A stretch of 64,000 bases of DNA from Leucobacter musarum subsp. musarum (GCF_001273845.1 NZ_JHBW01000087.1:248001-312000), one strand, 5' to 3'; positions 36,053 through 46,635 are shown, counted from the stretch's first letter. Notes: a model not told the origin generated them from the letters alone. Made by a program: numbers and translations.

Positions 36053-36343
36053 TTACGCTGCGCACTCCCGACAGATCGGCCCGAGATCGGTCTCGTGGTC
36101 GATCTGTGAGCGGTGACGCACCAGGAAGCAGCTCACGCAGGTGAACTCGTCATCCTGCTGCGGCAGCACGACGACATCGAGTTCGACGTCAGAGAGGTCG
36201 TTGCCTCCCAGATCGAAGCTGGGATTGTCGGCATCCTCTGAATCGAGGCCCGAGGCGCCCTTGGCTGGTCCACGCTCTTTCAACGCCTCGATCGAATCGG
36301 CGTCTTCTTCGGTCTTGCGCGGGGCGTCGTAATCGGTGGCCAT
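36053..36343 (-). CDS. DUF4193 family protein
   Basis: 96 residues. Acidic, with VVVLPQQDDEFTCVSCFLVRHRSQIDHE and PICRECAA at the C-terminus: two CxxC pairs fit for one zinc ion, as in DUF4193. GGAG precedes the ATG. Divergent from sepH; the 223-bp gap between them shows no further gene. Function unknown. Confidence 0.88.
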   Translation of the reverse strand: MATDYDAPRKTEEDADSIEALKERGPAKGASGLDSEDADNPSFDLGGNDLSDVELDVVVLPQQDDEFTCVSCFLVRHRSQIDHETDLGPICRECAA

Positions 36344-36566
36344 TCTCTCCTGCATTCCCGTGCCGGTCTATCGGCACCTTATCCTTCGAGCGGCCATAGT
36401 CTGCCGCACGAACCTTGTCTGGCGCAAACTGTTCCGCTCAGAGTTCTCTGAGCGCGAAGTCGCACACACCCTCTGCGCGGGCATATCGCCACGCGCCCGC
36501 GTCAATGCGCTGAATCGCCAACACTCTATGTCACTCTGGTTCGCGACTCACGAAGGAGATGCGCCG

Positions 36567-37820
36567 ATGGACGAACTGCGCTTTGTGCGCCGAGATGACC
36601 GGTCGCTGATCGTCGCGAACGACGCCGGCGACGAGTTCCGCTTCCTGGTAGACGAGGCCGCGCTGAGCGAGCTTCGTCACTTGTCGCGTCGCGAGCGTGA
36701 GCCCGGAAAAGTCGGGCCGCGTGAAATCCAGGCGCTCATCCGCTCCGGGAAGTCACGCGCCGAGGTGATTGCGGAGACCGGGCTCGACGAGGCCGACGTC
36801 GAACGCTACGAGGAGCCAGTACTCGCCGAGCGTCGCTACATCCTTGAGCGTGCGCACGCTGTGCCGGTGCGCACCGATGCGCTTGACGAGGCGGATGAGC
36901 GTTTCGGTGCGGTCATCGCCGAGCGACTCATCGGGCTCGCGTCGGACACGAGCGAGTGGAGTTCATGGCGCGATGAGGAGCGGGGGTGGATGGTCAGTCT
37001 GGAGTTCATCTCGCATGACGTTGCCCATCGCGCCGTGTGGACGTTCGATCATCGCAAGAACATTCTCGCGCCGATCAATCCGGACGCGGTGAACCTGTCG
37101 AAGCAGGGCGAAGTCGGCGACCGATTGATTCCGAAGCTGCGCGCAGTCGACGGTGGGGAACGTAGCGGCCGCTTCGAGGCGAATACGTTCGCGGAAGATA
37201 CCGGCGAAGATTTCTCTGCCGACGCTTCCGACATCGAGACCGAGTCGGGTCCCGAAGCGGACACCGACGCGACGCCGCCCGCAAATTCGAATGCCGAGTA
37301 CGAGCGCCGCAAAGAGATCGATCAGCGCGCCATCTCATCAGACGCCGCAGCACCGGCGGATCTCAGCCAGACTGCAGATCTGCTCGATGCGCTTCGAAAG
37401 CGGCGTGGGGAACGGGACCAGGTCAAACGCGATGCCGCCCTGCAGCCTCAGGAGCTTGATCTGGACGCTCTCGCAGATTCTGGGCCGGCGATTACACCGT
37501 CTCCCGTGGAACGCAAGGACGACGACTCGACGAACGACGCGACCGCACCCGTCTCGCTTCCGGAAGCCTCGGAGCGCGCTGCATCCCCTCGCAGCATCTG
37601 GGGCAACGCCGGGGTGTCGGCCCCCGGCTCGACGCGCGACCAGGCACCCCAGGGTAATTCTGGCACCCCTGATATTCAGGAGCGACCGAGCTCGATGCGC
37701 CCGAACGAACCGGCTTCGTCCGGCGAGTCCGAGCGCCCTGCGAAGAAAGGTCGGGCCTCGATTCCGAGTTGGGACGACATCCTGTTCGGCACCCGCAGCG
37801 ACGAAGATCCAGCGCAGTAG
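36567..37820 (+). CDS. sepH: Cell division regulator SepH
   Basis: 417 residues. The DUF3071 domain starts MDELRFVRRDDRSLIVANDAGDE and contains the HTH REIQALIRSGKSRAEVIAETGLDEADVERYE near residues 50-80. The long C-terminal half is acidic and disordered. SepH binds FtsZ and helps Z-ring assembly in Actinobacteria. GAAGGAG lies eight bases before the ATG; the longer open frame upstream is not used. Confidence 0.92.
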   Translation: MDELRFVRRDDRSLIVANDAGDEFRFLVDEAALSELRHLSRREREPGKVGPREIQALIRSGKSRAEVIAETGLDEADVERYEEPVLAERRYILERAHAVPVRTDALDEADERFGAVIAERLIGLASDTSEWSSWRDEERGWMVSLEFISHDVAHRAVWTFDHRKNILAPINPDAVNLSKQGEVGDRLIPKLRAVDGGERSGRFEANTFAEDTGEDFSADASDIETESGPEADTDATPPANSNAEYERRKEIDQRAISSDAAAPADLSQTADLLDALRKRRGERDQVKRDAALQPQELDLDALADSGPAITPSPVERKDDDSTNDATAPVSLPEASERAASPRSIWGNAGVSAPGSTRDQAPQGNSGTPDIQERPSSMRPNEPASSGESERPAKKGRASIPSWDDILFGTRSDEDPAQ

Positions 37821-37839
37821 ACGCTGAGTTGATGGCCGC

Positions 37840-39039
37840 TCAGGCCTCGGCGCGCGCTCGAGCTACCGCGGCCACGGCGTTCGCGAATCCTGTTCCGGCG
37901 AGCGCGCCGGCAAGCGCGAGCGGCACTCCCCGTTCCTCATCGGTGAATGATCCGTGTTGCCCCACCATCGAGAGCGATCTCGGGTCGTCGAGATGCGAGT
38001 AGTAGGCGATCTGTTTGCGTGCGGCGATCATCACATCGCCGAGACGCGGAGCGACCTCTGGTGCGATATTGCCGAACGCTCCGGATCGCACGGCCGCCTC
38101 ACGCGTGAAGATACACGCACGTCCGCCTTCGGCCTCTTGCCAGCGAAGAGCGACCTCCTCCGCATCGGCGCCATCGCTGAGATACAAAGCGCGAAAGCGC
38201 GGCTCCCCGCCGATGTCATCGACCCCGGAGAGCAGCAGTGAATCGGCGCCGATCATGACCTGCTGATGCGCTGCAACATCGACCATGCCGTGATCCGCGG
38301 TCACCACGACCCCGACATCGCCGGGCAAGCCTCTGAGCAGTGACTCGAGTGCGCCGTCGAGCTGCTCGAGACGGTGTCGCCACGCGTCGCTCTGCCAGCC
38401 GAATTCATGTGCGGCCTTGTCAAGCTCATCGACGTAGAGGTAGACGACTGCCGGCTCGCCGCCGCGCAGCAGCTGAGATGCGGCCGAAAAGCGATCCTCG
38501 ATTCGCTGCCCGCCGACGTACTCCGCCCCGGCGAGAATCGCCTCGGTCAGCCCGCCTGACGCGTGCGCCGGGCGACCGATCGCGAAGGCGCGCGCTCCGA
38601 GATCGCCGGCAAGATGGAACAGCGGTCGCGCGCGTTGCCACGCCGCACGATCCGCGATCCCGTCCCAATCACGCAGTGTCGTGATCAACCCGAGTTCGGG
38701 GTGCCGAATTCGATAGCCGATCAGCCCGTGATCCCCCGGGAGTGCTCCCGTCACCAGAGTGGTGAGCGCGGCTCCGGTCGTCGACGGGGCGACCGTTTCA
38801 ATGCGTTTGCGCTGCAATCGCCCGAGGGTCGGCGCATGTCCGATTGCGGCTGAGAGATTCGCGCTCCCCAGACCGTCGACCACGATCATGACGAACGAGC
38901 GGATCGCCGGGAGGGTGACATCGGACGCGATGCGCAACTCCTCGGGCACCGCGTGCCCGGCACCGCGGGCCATCGCCGCCAGGCCGCTTGGCAGAATCGC
39001 GGCAAGCCTCGCACCGTTGTCGGTCGTCGTCGGTAGCAT
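37840..39039 (-). CDS. Type I phosphodiesterase / nucleotide pyrophosphatase family protein
   Basis: 399 residues. The alkaline-phosphatase-superfamily metal site is visible: FVMIVVDGLGSANL, the nucleophile region APSTTGAALTTLVTG, YLYVDELDKAAHEFGW and VVVTADHGMVDV. Substrate unknown. ATG 39039 is preceded at a leaderless distance by CATAAT; ATG 39048 is also possible. It is divergent from parC with ten bases between start codons, and convergent with sepH with a 19-bp gap. Confidence 0.88.
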   Translation of the reverse strand: MLPTTTDNGARLAAILPSGLAAMARGAGHAVPEELRIASDVTLPAIRSFVMIVVDGLGSANLSAAIGHAPTLGRLQRKRIETVAPSTTGAALTTLVTGALPGDHGLIGYRIRHPELGLITTLRDWDGIADRAAWQRARPLFHLAGDLGARAFAIGRPAHASGGLTEAILAGAEYVGGQRIEDRFSAASQLLRGGEPAVVYLYVDELDKAAHEFGWQSDAWRHRLEQLDGALESLLRGLPGDVGVVVTADHGMVDVAAHQQVMIGADSLLLSGVDDIGGEPRFRALYLSDGADAEEVALRWQEAEGGRACIFTREAAVRSGAFGNIAPEVAPRLGDVMIAARKQIAYYSHLDDPRSLSMVGQHGSFTDEERGVPLALAGALAGTGFANAVAAVARARAEA

Positions 39040-39049
39040 GATTTCCATT

Positions 39050-41521
39050 ATGACCGACCCCCGCACGTCATCCGCCGGCACTCCGGATGCACCCCATGAG
39101 CTCGCCGGCGAACGCATCGAAGATATCGACATCTCGCAAGAGATGGAGGGCTCTTTCCTCGAGTACGCCTATTCGGTGATCTACTCGCGCGCGCTTCCCG
39201 ACGCGCGCGACGGGTTGAAGCCGGTGCAGCGCCGCATCCTCTTCATGATGCAAGACATGGGTCTGCGCCCCGAGAAGGGGCATGTGAAGTCCGCTCGCGT
39301 GGTCGGCGAGGTCATGGGCAAGCTGCATCCGCACGGCGATTCGTCGATCTACGACGCGCTCGTGCGTCTCGCACAGGGATTCGCCCTCCGCTTGCCGCTG
39401 ATCGACGGGCACGGCAATTTCGGTTCTCTCGATGACGGGCCAGCCGCGTCCCGATACACCGAAGCACGGCTCGCGGGCGCAGCGCTCGCCATGACGGAGT
39501 CGCTCGACGAGAACGTCGTCGATTTCGTGCCGAACTACGACAATCAGATCATGCAGCCCGAGGTGCTGCCGTCTGCGGTTCCCAACCTGCTCGTGAACGG
39601 CGCCAGCGGCATCGCGGTCGGCATGGCGACGAACCTGGCACCGCACAACCTCATCGAGGTTGTCGATGGTGCCAAACACCTGCTGCACCATCCCGAGGCG
39701 ACCGTCGACGAGCTGATGGAGTTCATCCCCGGCCCCGACCTTCCTGGCGGCGGCACGATCGTCGGCCTCGACGGCGTGAAAGACGCCTACCGCTCTGGGC
39801 GCGGAGCCTTCCGCACCCGCGCCAAGGCGTCCGTCGAGCAGCTCGGACCGCGACGCACCGGGCTCGTCGTCACCGAGCTCCCCTACCTCGTGGGTCCCGA
39901 GCGCGTGATCGAGAAGATCAAGCAAGGTGTCGACGCGAAGAAACTCTCCGGCATCTCCGATGTCGCCGACCTGACCGATCGCAAGAATGGGCTGCGTTTG
40001 GTCATCACGTTGAAGACCGGGTTCTCCCCCGAAGCCGTGCTCGAGCAGCTCTATCGGTACACGCCGCTCGAAGACTCGTTCAGTATCAACTCGGTGGCGC
40101 TCGTCGAGGGGCAGCCGCAGACACTCGGACTCCGCGAAATGCTGCGGGTCTTCCTCGATCACCGCATCTCCGTTGTCACCCGACGCACTGAGTTCCGTTT
40201 GCGGAAGCGTCGCGAACGTCTGCACCTGGTCGAGGGGCTACTCATCGCCATCCTCGACATCGACGAAGTCATTCAGCTCATTCGCACGAGCGATGACGCC
40301 GAAACCGCCCGCACTCGGCTCATGCAGGTCTTTGACCTGTCTGAGCTGCAGGCCGAGTACATCCTCGAGTTGCGCCTGCGTCGCCTCACGAAGTTTTCGC
40401 GGGTCGAGCTCGAGGCCGAGCGTGACGAGCTGCAATCAGAAATCGAGTCGCTCCTGGCCATCCTCGGCAGTGACGAGCGCCTCCGCGGCGTGGTCGCCGA
40501 CGAGATGGATGCTGCTGCCGAAGCATTCGGCACCCCGCGGCGCACCGTTCTGACCGGAGCGGTCATGCGCCCGACCCGTTCGGCGGCTTCAACGGCCTCG
40601 CTTGAGGTCGCCGACTCCCCCTGCACCGTGCTGCTCTCGGTCACCGGTCGGGCCCTGCGCATCGAGCGTGATCCCGAAGCCCCCGAGTCGACCCGGCCGG
40701 CACCGCGCGCCACGAAGCATGGCGCCGTGCTTGCGAGCATCGACGGCACGGTTCGTGGTGAGCTCGGGGCGATTCTCTCGGACGGCACACTGCAGCGATT
40801 CACCCCGGTCGACCTCCCGTCGGTTCCCGCCGCGAGCATCGCGTTCTCCGCGGGTGCAAAACTTGCGGAGTACATCGGAGTCACCGATAAGAAGCTCCGC
40901 GTCGTCGGCATCGTTCCGCTCGACACGGAGACCCCGATCGGGCTCTTCACTCTGCAGGGAACCGTCAAGCGCGTCGTACTCACCGACCTGCCCGCCAAGC
41001 CGAGCTTCGAAGTGATCGCGTTGAAGAGCGGTGATGCTCTGGTCGGCGCGTTCGTCGCCGCAGACTCTGATGAATTCGCGATCGTGACCAGCGACGCACA
41101 GCTGCTGAGGTTCGGCGCCGGGTCTGTTCGCCCCCAGGGCCGGCCCGCTGCGGGTATGGCGGGCATTCGTCTCGCTGCCGACGCACGAGTCGTGTTCGCC
41201 GGATCGGTCGCGGCTGATGCCGAGGCCCGCGTCGTCACTATTGCCGACAGCTCGATCACCCTTCCCGGCACCGATGTCGCAACGGCGAAAGTTTCTGACT
41301 GGGCCGAGTTCCCGGCAAAAGGCCGCGGCACCGGCGGCGTGCGCGCTCAGCGCTTCCTCAAGTGGGAAGACCAGATCGCGTGCGCTTGGGTGGGTACCGG
41401 AGAGCCGCGCGCTCTGGCCTCTGATGGCACCGCTCGCAAACTTCCCGTCGAACTCGGCAAGCGCGATGGCTCAGGCCAGCCCATCGATGGCTCGGCTGCC
41501 TACGTGGGCGTCGCTCCCTGA
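39050..41521 (+). CDS. parC: DNA topoisomerase IV subunit A
   Basis: 823 residues. GyrA/ParC core: YAYSVIYSRALPDARDGLKPVQRRILF, and AASRYTEARLA with the active-site Tyr. The C-terminal beta-pinwheel (from about residue 510) lacks a clear GyrA box, favouring ParC over GyrA, as does the neighbour parE. Function by family: decatenation of sister chromosomes. The ATG at 39050 follows TAGCAT by ten bases. The gene is convergent with parE rather than in one operon. Confidence 0.9.
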   Translation: MTDPRTSSAGTPDAPHELAGERIEDIDISQEMEGSFLEYAYSVIYSRALPDARDGLKPVQRRILFMMQDMGLRPEKGHVKSARVVGEVMGKLHPHGDSSIYDALVRLAQGFALRLPLIDGHGNFGSLDDGPAASRYTEARLAGAALAMTESLDENVVDFVPNYDNQIMQPEVLPSAVPNLLVNGASGIAVGMATNLAPHNLIEVVDGAKHLLHHPEATVDELMEFIPGPDLPGGGTIVGLDGVKDAYRSGRGAFRTRAKASVEQLGPRRTGLVVTELPYLVGPERVIEKIKQGVDAKKLSGISDVADLTDRKNGLRLVITLKTGFSPEAVLEQLYRYTPLEDSFSINSVALVEGQPQTLGLREMLRVFLDHRISVVTRRTEFRLRKRRERLHLVEGLLIAILDIDEVIQLIRTSDDAETARTRLMQVFDLSELQAEYILELRLRRLTKFSRVELEAERDELQSEIESLLAILGSDERLRGVVADEMDAAAEAFGTPRRTVLTGAVMRPTRSAASTASLEVADSPCTVLLSVTGRALRIERDPEAPESTRPAPRATKHGAVLASIDGTVRGELGAILSDGTLQRFTPVDLPSVPAASIAFSAGAKLAEYIGVTDKKLRVVGIVPLDTETPIGLFTLQGTVKRVVLTDLPAKPSFEVIALKSGDALVGAFVAADSDEFAIVTSDAQLLRFGAGSVRPQGRPAAGMAGIRLAADARVVFAGSVAADAEARVVTIADSSITLPGTDVATAKVSDWAEFPAKGRGTGGVRAQRFLKWEDQIACAWVGTGEPRALASDGTARKLPVELGKRDGSGQPIDGSAAYVGVAP

Positions 41522-41542
41522 CATTCTCCGCGCCGGCGATAC

Positions 41543-41584
41543 TTCGGCCCCGTGCCTCCGCGAACGCGGGAGCACGGGGCCGAA
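41543..41584. terminator. Bidirectional terminator between parC and parE
   Basis: Perfect 13-bp arms TTCGGCCCCGTGC / GCACGGGGCCGAA with a 16-base loop, between convergent stops. Confidence 0.8.
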
Positions 41585-41628
41585 TCCACCCTCACACCGG
41601 TAACCTTGGCGAGAACGTCTCGCTCGAG

Positions 41629-43722
41629 TTAGGCGTCGATGCGCTCGCGATCCAGGTCATCGGCATTCTCGATGATGAACTCCTTGCGCGGTGCCACATC
41701 GTTGCCCATGAGCAACTCGAAGATTTGCGAGGCCGAATGGGCATCTTCGACGCGAACGCGCCGCAGTGCACGATGCTCGCGATCCATCGTGGTCTCCGCG
41801 AGTTGATCGGCATCCATCTCGCCCAGGCCCTTGTAGCGCTGGATCGGCTCCTGATACTTCTTTCCGCGCTTCTTCAGATCAGCGAGCAATGCATTAAGTT
41901 CGCGTTCGCTGTACGTGTAGATCACATCATTGGGCTTCCGGCCGGCATTCTGCACGATGACGCGATGCAGCGGGGGCACGGCAGCGTACACGCGACCCGC
42001 TTCGAGCATCGGTCGCATGTAGCGGAAGAACAGCGTGAGCAGCAGTGTCCGAATGTGCGCACCATCGACGTCGGCGTCGCTCATCAGGATGACCTTGCCG
42101 TAGCGTGCGGATTCGAGTTCGAAGTCGCGCCCCGAACCTGCGCCGAGCACCTTGATAATGGCGCCGCACTCTGTGTTGTTGAGCATTTCGGCGACCGAAG
42201 CCTTCTGCACATTCAAAATCTTGCCGCGAATCGGAAGCAGCGCCTGGAACTCGCTGTCGCGCGCCGGGCGGGCCGTGCCGAGCGCGCTGTCACCCTCGAC
42301 GATGAACAGTTCCGTCTCGGCGACCTCCTTGGAGCGGCAATCGATGAGTTTCGCCGGCAATGACGAGCTCTCCAGCGAACTCTTGCGCCGCGCGGTGTCG
42401 CGCTGCGCGCGCAACGCGATCCGCGCCTTCATCTCAGAGACCATCTTCTCGAGCAGCGCTGCCGTTTGGGTTTTGTCGGCCTTCTTCGAGGACTCGTAGC
42501 GCTCGGTCAGGCCCTGAACGATGGCTTTCGTCACGATCGCGCGCACGGCTGCAGTGCCGAGCACCTCTTTCGTCTGCCCCTCGAACTGGGGTTCGGGGAC
42601 CCGCACGGTCACGACCGCGGTGAGTCCGGTCAGAATGTCATCCTTCTCCGGCTTGTCGCTGCCCGCTTTCAACTTCCGAGCGTTGGTCTCGATCTGCTTG
42701 CGGAAGAAGCGGGTCAGTCCCTGCTCGAAACCGGTGAGGTGCGTGCCGCCCTTGGGGGTCGAGATGATATTGACGAAACTCTGAATCTCGGTGTCGTACC
42801 CGGTTCCCCAGCGCAGTGCGACGTCAACCTCGCACTCGCGTTCGACCTCTCGTGAAACCAGATGACCCGTTTCCGCGTCCATGACAGGAACGGTCTCGCG
42901 GAACGTGCCCGTATCGGTGACGCGCCAAGTCTCGGTCAGCGGAGCATCGACCGCGAGGAAGTCGACGAACTCCGAAATGCCACCCTCGTACGCGAATTCA
43001 TGCACCGGAGCGACACCGTCGTCGCCTCGGGATTCTGACCGTTCATCGGTGATCGCGATTGCCAGGCCCGGAACGAGGAACGCCGTCTGCCGCGCGCGCG
43101 CGACCAGCGACTCCGGCTCAAATCGTGCCGACGCCAAGAAGATCTGCGGGTCGGCCCAGTAGCGAACACGCGTTCCGGTCACCCCCCGTTTCACCTTGCC
43201 GACCACGCGGAGTTCAGACGCCTCTTCGAAGGGCGTAAAAGCGCTGTCCGGGCCATCGCCTGCGAAGATCCCGGGCTCACCGTGACGGAACGACATCGCC
43301 CAAGTCTTGCCCTCTCGGTCGACCTCGACGTCGAGTCGTGAGGAGAGCGCGTTCACCACAGACGCACCGACGCCGTGCAGGCCACCTGACGATTGGTAGC
43401 CACCGCCACCGAACTTTCCGCCCGCGTGCAACTTCGTGTAGACGAGCTCGACGCCGCTGAGCCCACTCTTGGGTTCGATATCGATGGGTACGCCGCGGCC
43501 GTTGTCGGCAACGGTCACGCTGCCATCATCGTGCAGCACCACGCCGATGGCGTTGCCGAAACCGCCCAGCGCTTCATCGACCGAGTTGTCGATGATTTCC
43601 CAGAGGCAGTGCATCAATCCACGCGAATCGGTGGTGCCGATATACATGCCCGGCCGCTTACGCACCGCTTCGAGCCCCTCGAGCACGGTGAGATGTCTCG
43701 CGGAATAGCTGGAATCTGCCAC
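41629..43722 (-). CDS. parE: DNA topoisomerase IV subunit B
   Basis: 697 residues. GHKL ATPase: LEGLEAVRKRPGMYIGTT, IIDNSVDEALGGF, and the ATP-lid GGLHGVGASVVNALS; TOPRIM: LFIVEGDSALG and ILMSDADVDGAHIRTLLL. GTG start at 43722 with GAGGAG upstream. Partner of ParC. Confidence 0.92.
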   Translation of the reverse strand: MADSSYSARHLTVLEGLEAVRKRPGMYIGTTDSRGLMHCLWEIIDNSVDEALGGFGNAIGVVLHDDGSVTVADNGRGVPIDIEPKSGLSGVELVYTKLHAGGKFGGGGYQSSGGLHGVGASVVNALSSRLDVEVDREGKTWAMSFRHGEPGIFAGDGPDSAFTPFEEASELRVVGKVKRGVTGTRVRYWADPQIFLASARFEPESLVARARQTAFLVPGLAIAITDERSESRGDDGVAPVHEFAYEGGISEFVDFLAVDAPLTETWRVTDTGTFRETVPVMDAETGHLVSREVERECEVDVALRWGTGYDTEIQSFVNIISTPKGGTHLTGFEQGLTRFFRKQIETNARKLKAGSDKPEKDDILTGLTAVVTVRVPEPQFEGQTKEVLGTAAVRAIVTKAIVQGLTERYESSKKADKTQTAALLEKMVSEMKARIALRAQRDTARRKSSLESSSLPAKLIDCRSKEVAETELFIVEGDSALGTARPARDSEFQALLPIRGKILNVQKASVAEMLNNTECGAIIKVLGAGSGRDFELESARYGKVILMSDADVDGAHIRTLLLTLFFRYMRPMLEAGRVYAAVPPLHRVIVQNAGRKPNDVIYTYSERELNALLADLKKRGKKYQEPIQRYKGLGEMDADQLAETTMDREHRALRRVRVEDAHSASQIFELLMGNDVAPRKEFIIENADDLDRERIDA

Positions 43723-43915
43723 GACTCGGATCTCCTCAGGTTGATGACGGATCTACCCTAGGCCACACCACGGACATCGGCGGTCAGGCGATCCGGCGAG
43801 TGCCCAGGTCGAGTCCCCGGGCTACGCGGTCAGCGAACCACGGCGGCAGAATGCGGGAATTTTCGGGAGGTCGTGCTTGGATGGTGGCGTAGTGATGAAA
43901 GAAGAGGAGGATGCC

Positions 43916-44137
43916 ATGACGACACTCGAGCAGGATCGAACCCAAGAGGTTGAGTCCGCAGATCGTCCCCTGAGTGCGCTGGACCGTTGCGATAGCTGCG
44001 GTGCGCAGGCATACGTCCGGGTGCTGCTGGGCGGAAGCGAATTGCTCTTCTGCGCGCATCACGCGAACAAGCACGAGTCAAAGCTGCGCCCGATGGCGGA
44101 GACCTGGCACGACGAGACCCATAAGCTCAACGCGTAA
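43916..44137 (+). CDS. DUF7455-type small zinc-ribbon-like protein
   Basis: 73 residues. LDRCDSCGAQAYVRVLLGGSELLFCAHHANKHE gives a CxxC plus CxxH metal site, the pattern of the small actinobacterial proteins encoded next to the primary sigma factor. GAGGAGG lies five bases before the ATG. Function unknown. Confidence 0.85.
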   Translation: MTTLEQDRTQEVESADRPLSALDRCDSCGAQAYVRVLLGGSELLFCAHHANKHESKLRPMAETWHDETHKLNA

Positions 44138-44149
44138 CTCGCGAGACAG

Positions 44150-44187
44150 AAAGGGCCCCGGTGAAGTGATCTTCACCGGGGCCCTTT
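44150..44187. terminator. Bidirectional terminator between DUF7455 and sigA
   Basis: Perfect 17-bp arms (AAAGGGCCCCGGTGAAG / CTTCACCGGGGCCCTTT) with loop TGAT, T-rich on both sides. Confidence 0.9.
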
Positions 44188-44218
44188 CTCATGTGCGTCG
44201 ATCGACGCCGCGAATCAC

Positions 44219-45505
44219 TCAGTCGAGGTAGTCGCGCAGCTGCTGGCTGCGCGACGGGTGCCGCAGCTTCGCCATCGTCTTCGATTCGATCTGGCGAATA
44301 CGCTCACGCGTGACGCCGAAGGTGTCACCGATCTGGTCGAGCGTCTTCGGCATACCGTCGCCCAGTCCGAACCGCATGCGGATCACGCCTGCCTCGCGCT
44401 CCGAGAGCGAATCGAGCAGCTGTTCGAGCTGCTGCTGCAGCATCGTGAAGCCCACCGCGTCGGCAGGAACGACCGCTTCGGTGTCTTCAATGAGGTCACC
44501 GAACTCGCTGTCGCCGTCCTCACCGAGCGGCGTGTGCAGCGAAATGGGCTCGCGCCCGTACTTCTGCACCTCGACGACCTTCTCAGGGGTCATATCGAGC
44601 TCACGGCTCAGCTCTTCAGGCGTGGGCTCGCGACCGAGATCCTGCAGCATCTGCCGCTGCACGCGGGCGAGCTTATTGATGACCTCGACCATGTGCACCG
44701 GAATACGGATCGTGCGCGCCTGATCGGCCATTGCTCGCGTGATGGCCTGACGGATCCACCAGGTCGCATAGGTCGAGAACTTGAAGCCCTTGGTGTAGTC
44801 GAACTTCTCAACCGCGCGGATCAGACCCAAGTTGCCCTCTTGAATGAGGTCCAAGAACTGCATGCCGCGGCCCGTGTAGCGCTTTGCCAGCGAGACGACG
44901 AGGCGGAGGTTCGCTCCGAGCAGGTGGCTCTTCGCGCGCTGCCCGTCGCGGGCCACCCACTTGAGCTCGCGTTCGAGCTTCTTCGCCAGACCCTTCTCCG
45001 TCGAGAGCTTCTCTTCCGCGAAGAGGCCGGCCTCGATACGCATGGCGAGCTCGACTTCTTCAGCGGCGTTCAGCAACGCCACCTTACCGATCTGCTTCAG
45101 GTAATCTTTCACCGGATCGGCGGTCGCACCGGGAATCGCGGTCGTGATGGTCGGAACGTCTTCCTCGTCACCGGCCTTCAGCACGATCGCGCCGGTCGGC
45201 AGCGGCTCGGTGATCACCGGAGCCGCCTTCTCCTCTTCAGCGGCTTCGGCTTCTTCATCGACCTCGGGAGCGTCGAGATCGATCTCGTCCTCGGTCTTTT
45301 TCGTCGCGCGCTTCGCTTTGGTCGCGGCTGGCTTCTTCGCCGCCGTCGATGCCTTCTTCGCTGCAGCCGTGGTCTTCTTGGCTGCTGCCGTCTTGCGCGG
45401 AGCCGCAGTGGTCTCGGTCATCTCGCCGGCCTCCTCGGTCTGTCCTGCCTGCTGGGTCGCACCCGCTTTGGATGCTCGAGTCGTGGTCGTGGATGCAGTT
45501 GCCAC
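44219..45505 (-). CDS. sigA: RNA polymerase primary sigma factor
   Basis: 428 residues. The first 110 are low-complexity Ala/Lys/Thr, as in SigA/HrdB of Actinobacteria. Region 2 reads [56 protein letters not shown] (positions about 203-258), and region 4 ends in [30 protein letters not shown], which contacts the -35 box. Directs housekeeping transcription. Confidence 0.96.
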   Translation of the reverse strand: MATASTTTTRASKAGATQQAGQTEEAGEMTETTAAPRKTAAAKKTTAAAKKASTAAKKPAATKAKRATKKTEDEIDLDAPEVDEEAEAAEEEKAAPVITEPLPTGAIVLKAGDEEDVPTITTAIPGATADPVKDYLKQIGKVALLNAAEEVELAMRIEAGLFAEEKLSTEKGLAKKLERELKWVARDGQRAKSHLLGANLRLVVSLAKRYTGRGMQFLDLIQEGNLGLIRAVEKFDYTKGFKFSTYATWWIRQAITRAMADQARTIRIPVHMVEVINKLARVQRQMLQDLGREPTPEELSRELDMTPEKVVEVQKYGREPISLHTPLGEDGDSEFGDLIEDTEAVVPADAVGFTMLQQQLEQLLDSLSEREAGVIRMRFGLGDGMPKTLDQIGDTFGVTRERIRQIESKTMAKLRHPSRSQQLRDYLD

Positions 45506-45539
45506 GCAGCCGCCTCTCTCGTTCAGATCTCGGCCTGTG

Positions 45540-45561
45540 CTGACGGTGAAATCGCCGTCAG
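45540..45561. other. Hairpin in the gap between the PAC2 gene and sigA
   Basis: CTGACGG / CCGTCAG with an 8-base loop, 35 bp upstream of the sigA start. It may end PAC2 transcription or lie in the sigA leader; no T tract. Confidence 0.4.
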
Positions 45562-45699
45562 GTGCTCACAGCATGAAAACCCATGTCAAGCCCGGCGTAT
45601 TCCCGCGAGCGAGAATAAGAGCCGGATTGCATGGGCTGCACATCAATTATTGCACGGACCCCAGGAAGTTCTTGCCACTCGACGCGCCGGGTGCTATTT

Positions 45700-46635
45700 T
45701 CACACCGCTTCTGGGGCGTCATCTTCGGGGCGTTGACGCTGATGCTCCGCAAGGTACCGTTCCAACTCGCTTGCGAGCTGGTCGGCCGTCGGAATCGAAC
45801 CGTCTTCCGCGACCAAGGGCGATCGCGGGCTCTGGTCTTCCATGTATGCGTCATAGCGCTGCTCCAAGTTGCGCACCATCTCCGCGGACTCCTCGTTCTC
45901 CGCGATCTGCGTGTCGACCTGTGCGGTGAACTGTCGCGCCAGCCGTCGCACCTCGTCGGTGGGCAGAATGAGTCCGGTCGCCGCCATGATGCCGTCGAGC
46001 GCGGAGTACAGCGCATCGGGGTATTCCGTGTTCGCCAGATAGTGCGGGATCAGCAAGGCGAACCCAGCCACCTCTTCACCGAGCCCGTGCAAGCGATATT
46101 CGAGTACATGCGACGCCGAAGCCGAGAGCTTCGTGGTCGGCTTCCACACGGACCGCGCTTCGATCAGATCATCGCGGGAACCACTGACAGTCATCGAGAT
46201 CGGCCGCGTGTGCGGCACGGGCATCGGGATCGCGTGCGACCAGACGGTGATCGAGACCTCAAACTCGTGCACGAGCAGCAGAACCGTGTCGATGAACTGC
46301 TCCCATCGGAAGTCGGGCTCGTAGCCGCTGAGCAGCAGGAACGGGGCACCGAGCTCGTCGTGCAACAAGGACAGCGTCAACTCTTCGGGGGCGTAGTCGA
46401 CGAAGTGATCTTCATCGAACGTAATGATGGGACGTCGTGCCCGGTAGTCGAGCAGCAGATCGGCGTTGAACCGCACCAGTTCTTCGGGTTCACCGTGCTT
46501 CCACAGGAATTCTTCAAGCTGCGCGATGGCGCCGCCGGCATCACTCAGGCCCTGCATCGCCACGACCAGGGGCAGGCCGCGCGGTACCCGAGCTCGGCGT
46601 TCCGAGTAATCAGCAGAAAAGATCGATTCCGTCAC
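45700..46635 (-). CDS. PAC2 family protein
   Basis: 311 residues, GTG start. VVAMQGLSDAGGAIAQLEEFLW, PIITFDEDHFVDY, SGYEPDFRWEQF and PISMTVSGSRDDLIE are the conserved blocks of the PAC2 (proteasome assembly chaperone 2-like) family, common in Actinobacteria. A helical C-terminal tail (from about 235) is typical of the longer members. Function not established in bacteria. Confidence 0.88.
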   Translation of the reverse strand: MTESIFSADYSERRARVPRGLPLVVAMQGLSDAGGAIAQLEEFLWKHGEPEELVRFNADLLLDYRARRPIITFDEDHFVDYAPEELTLSLLHDELGAPFLLLSGYEPDFRWEQFIDTVLLLVHEFEVSITVWSHAIPMPVPHTRPISMTVSGSRDDLIEARSVWKPTTKLSASASHVLEYRLHGLGEEVAGFALLIPHYLANTEYPDALYSALDGIMAATGLILPTDEVRRLARQFTAQVDTQIAENEESAEMVRNLEQRYDAYMEDQSPRSPLVAEDGSIPTADQLASELERYLAEHQRQRPEDDAPEAV

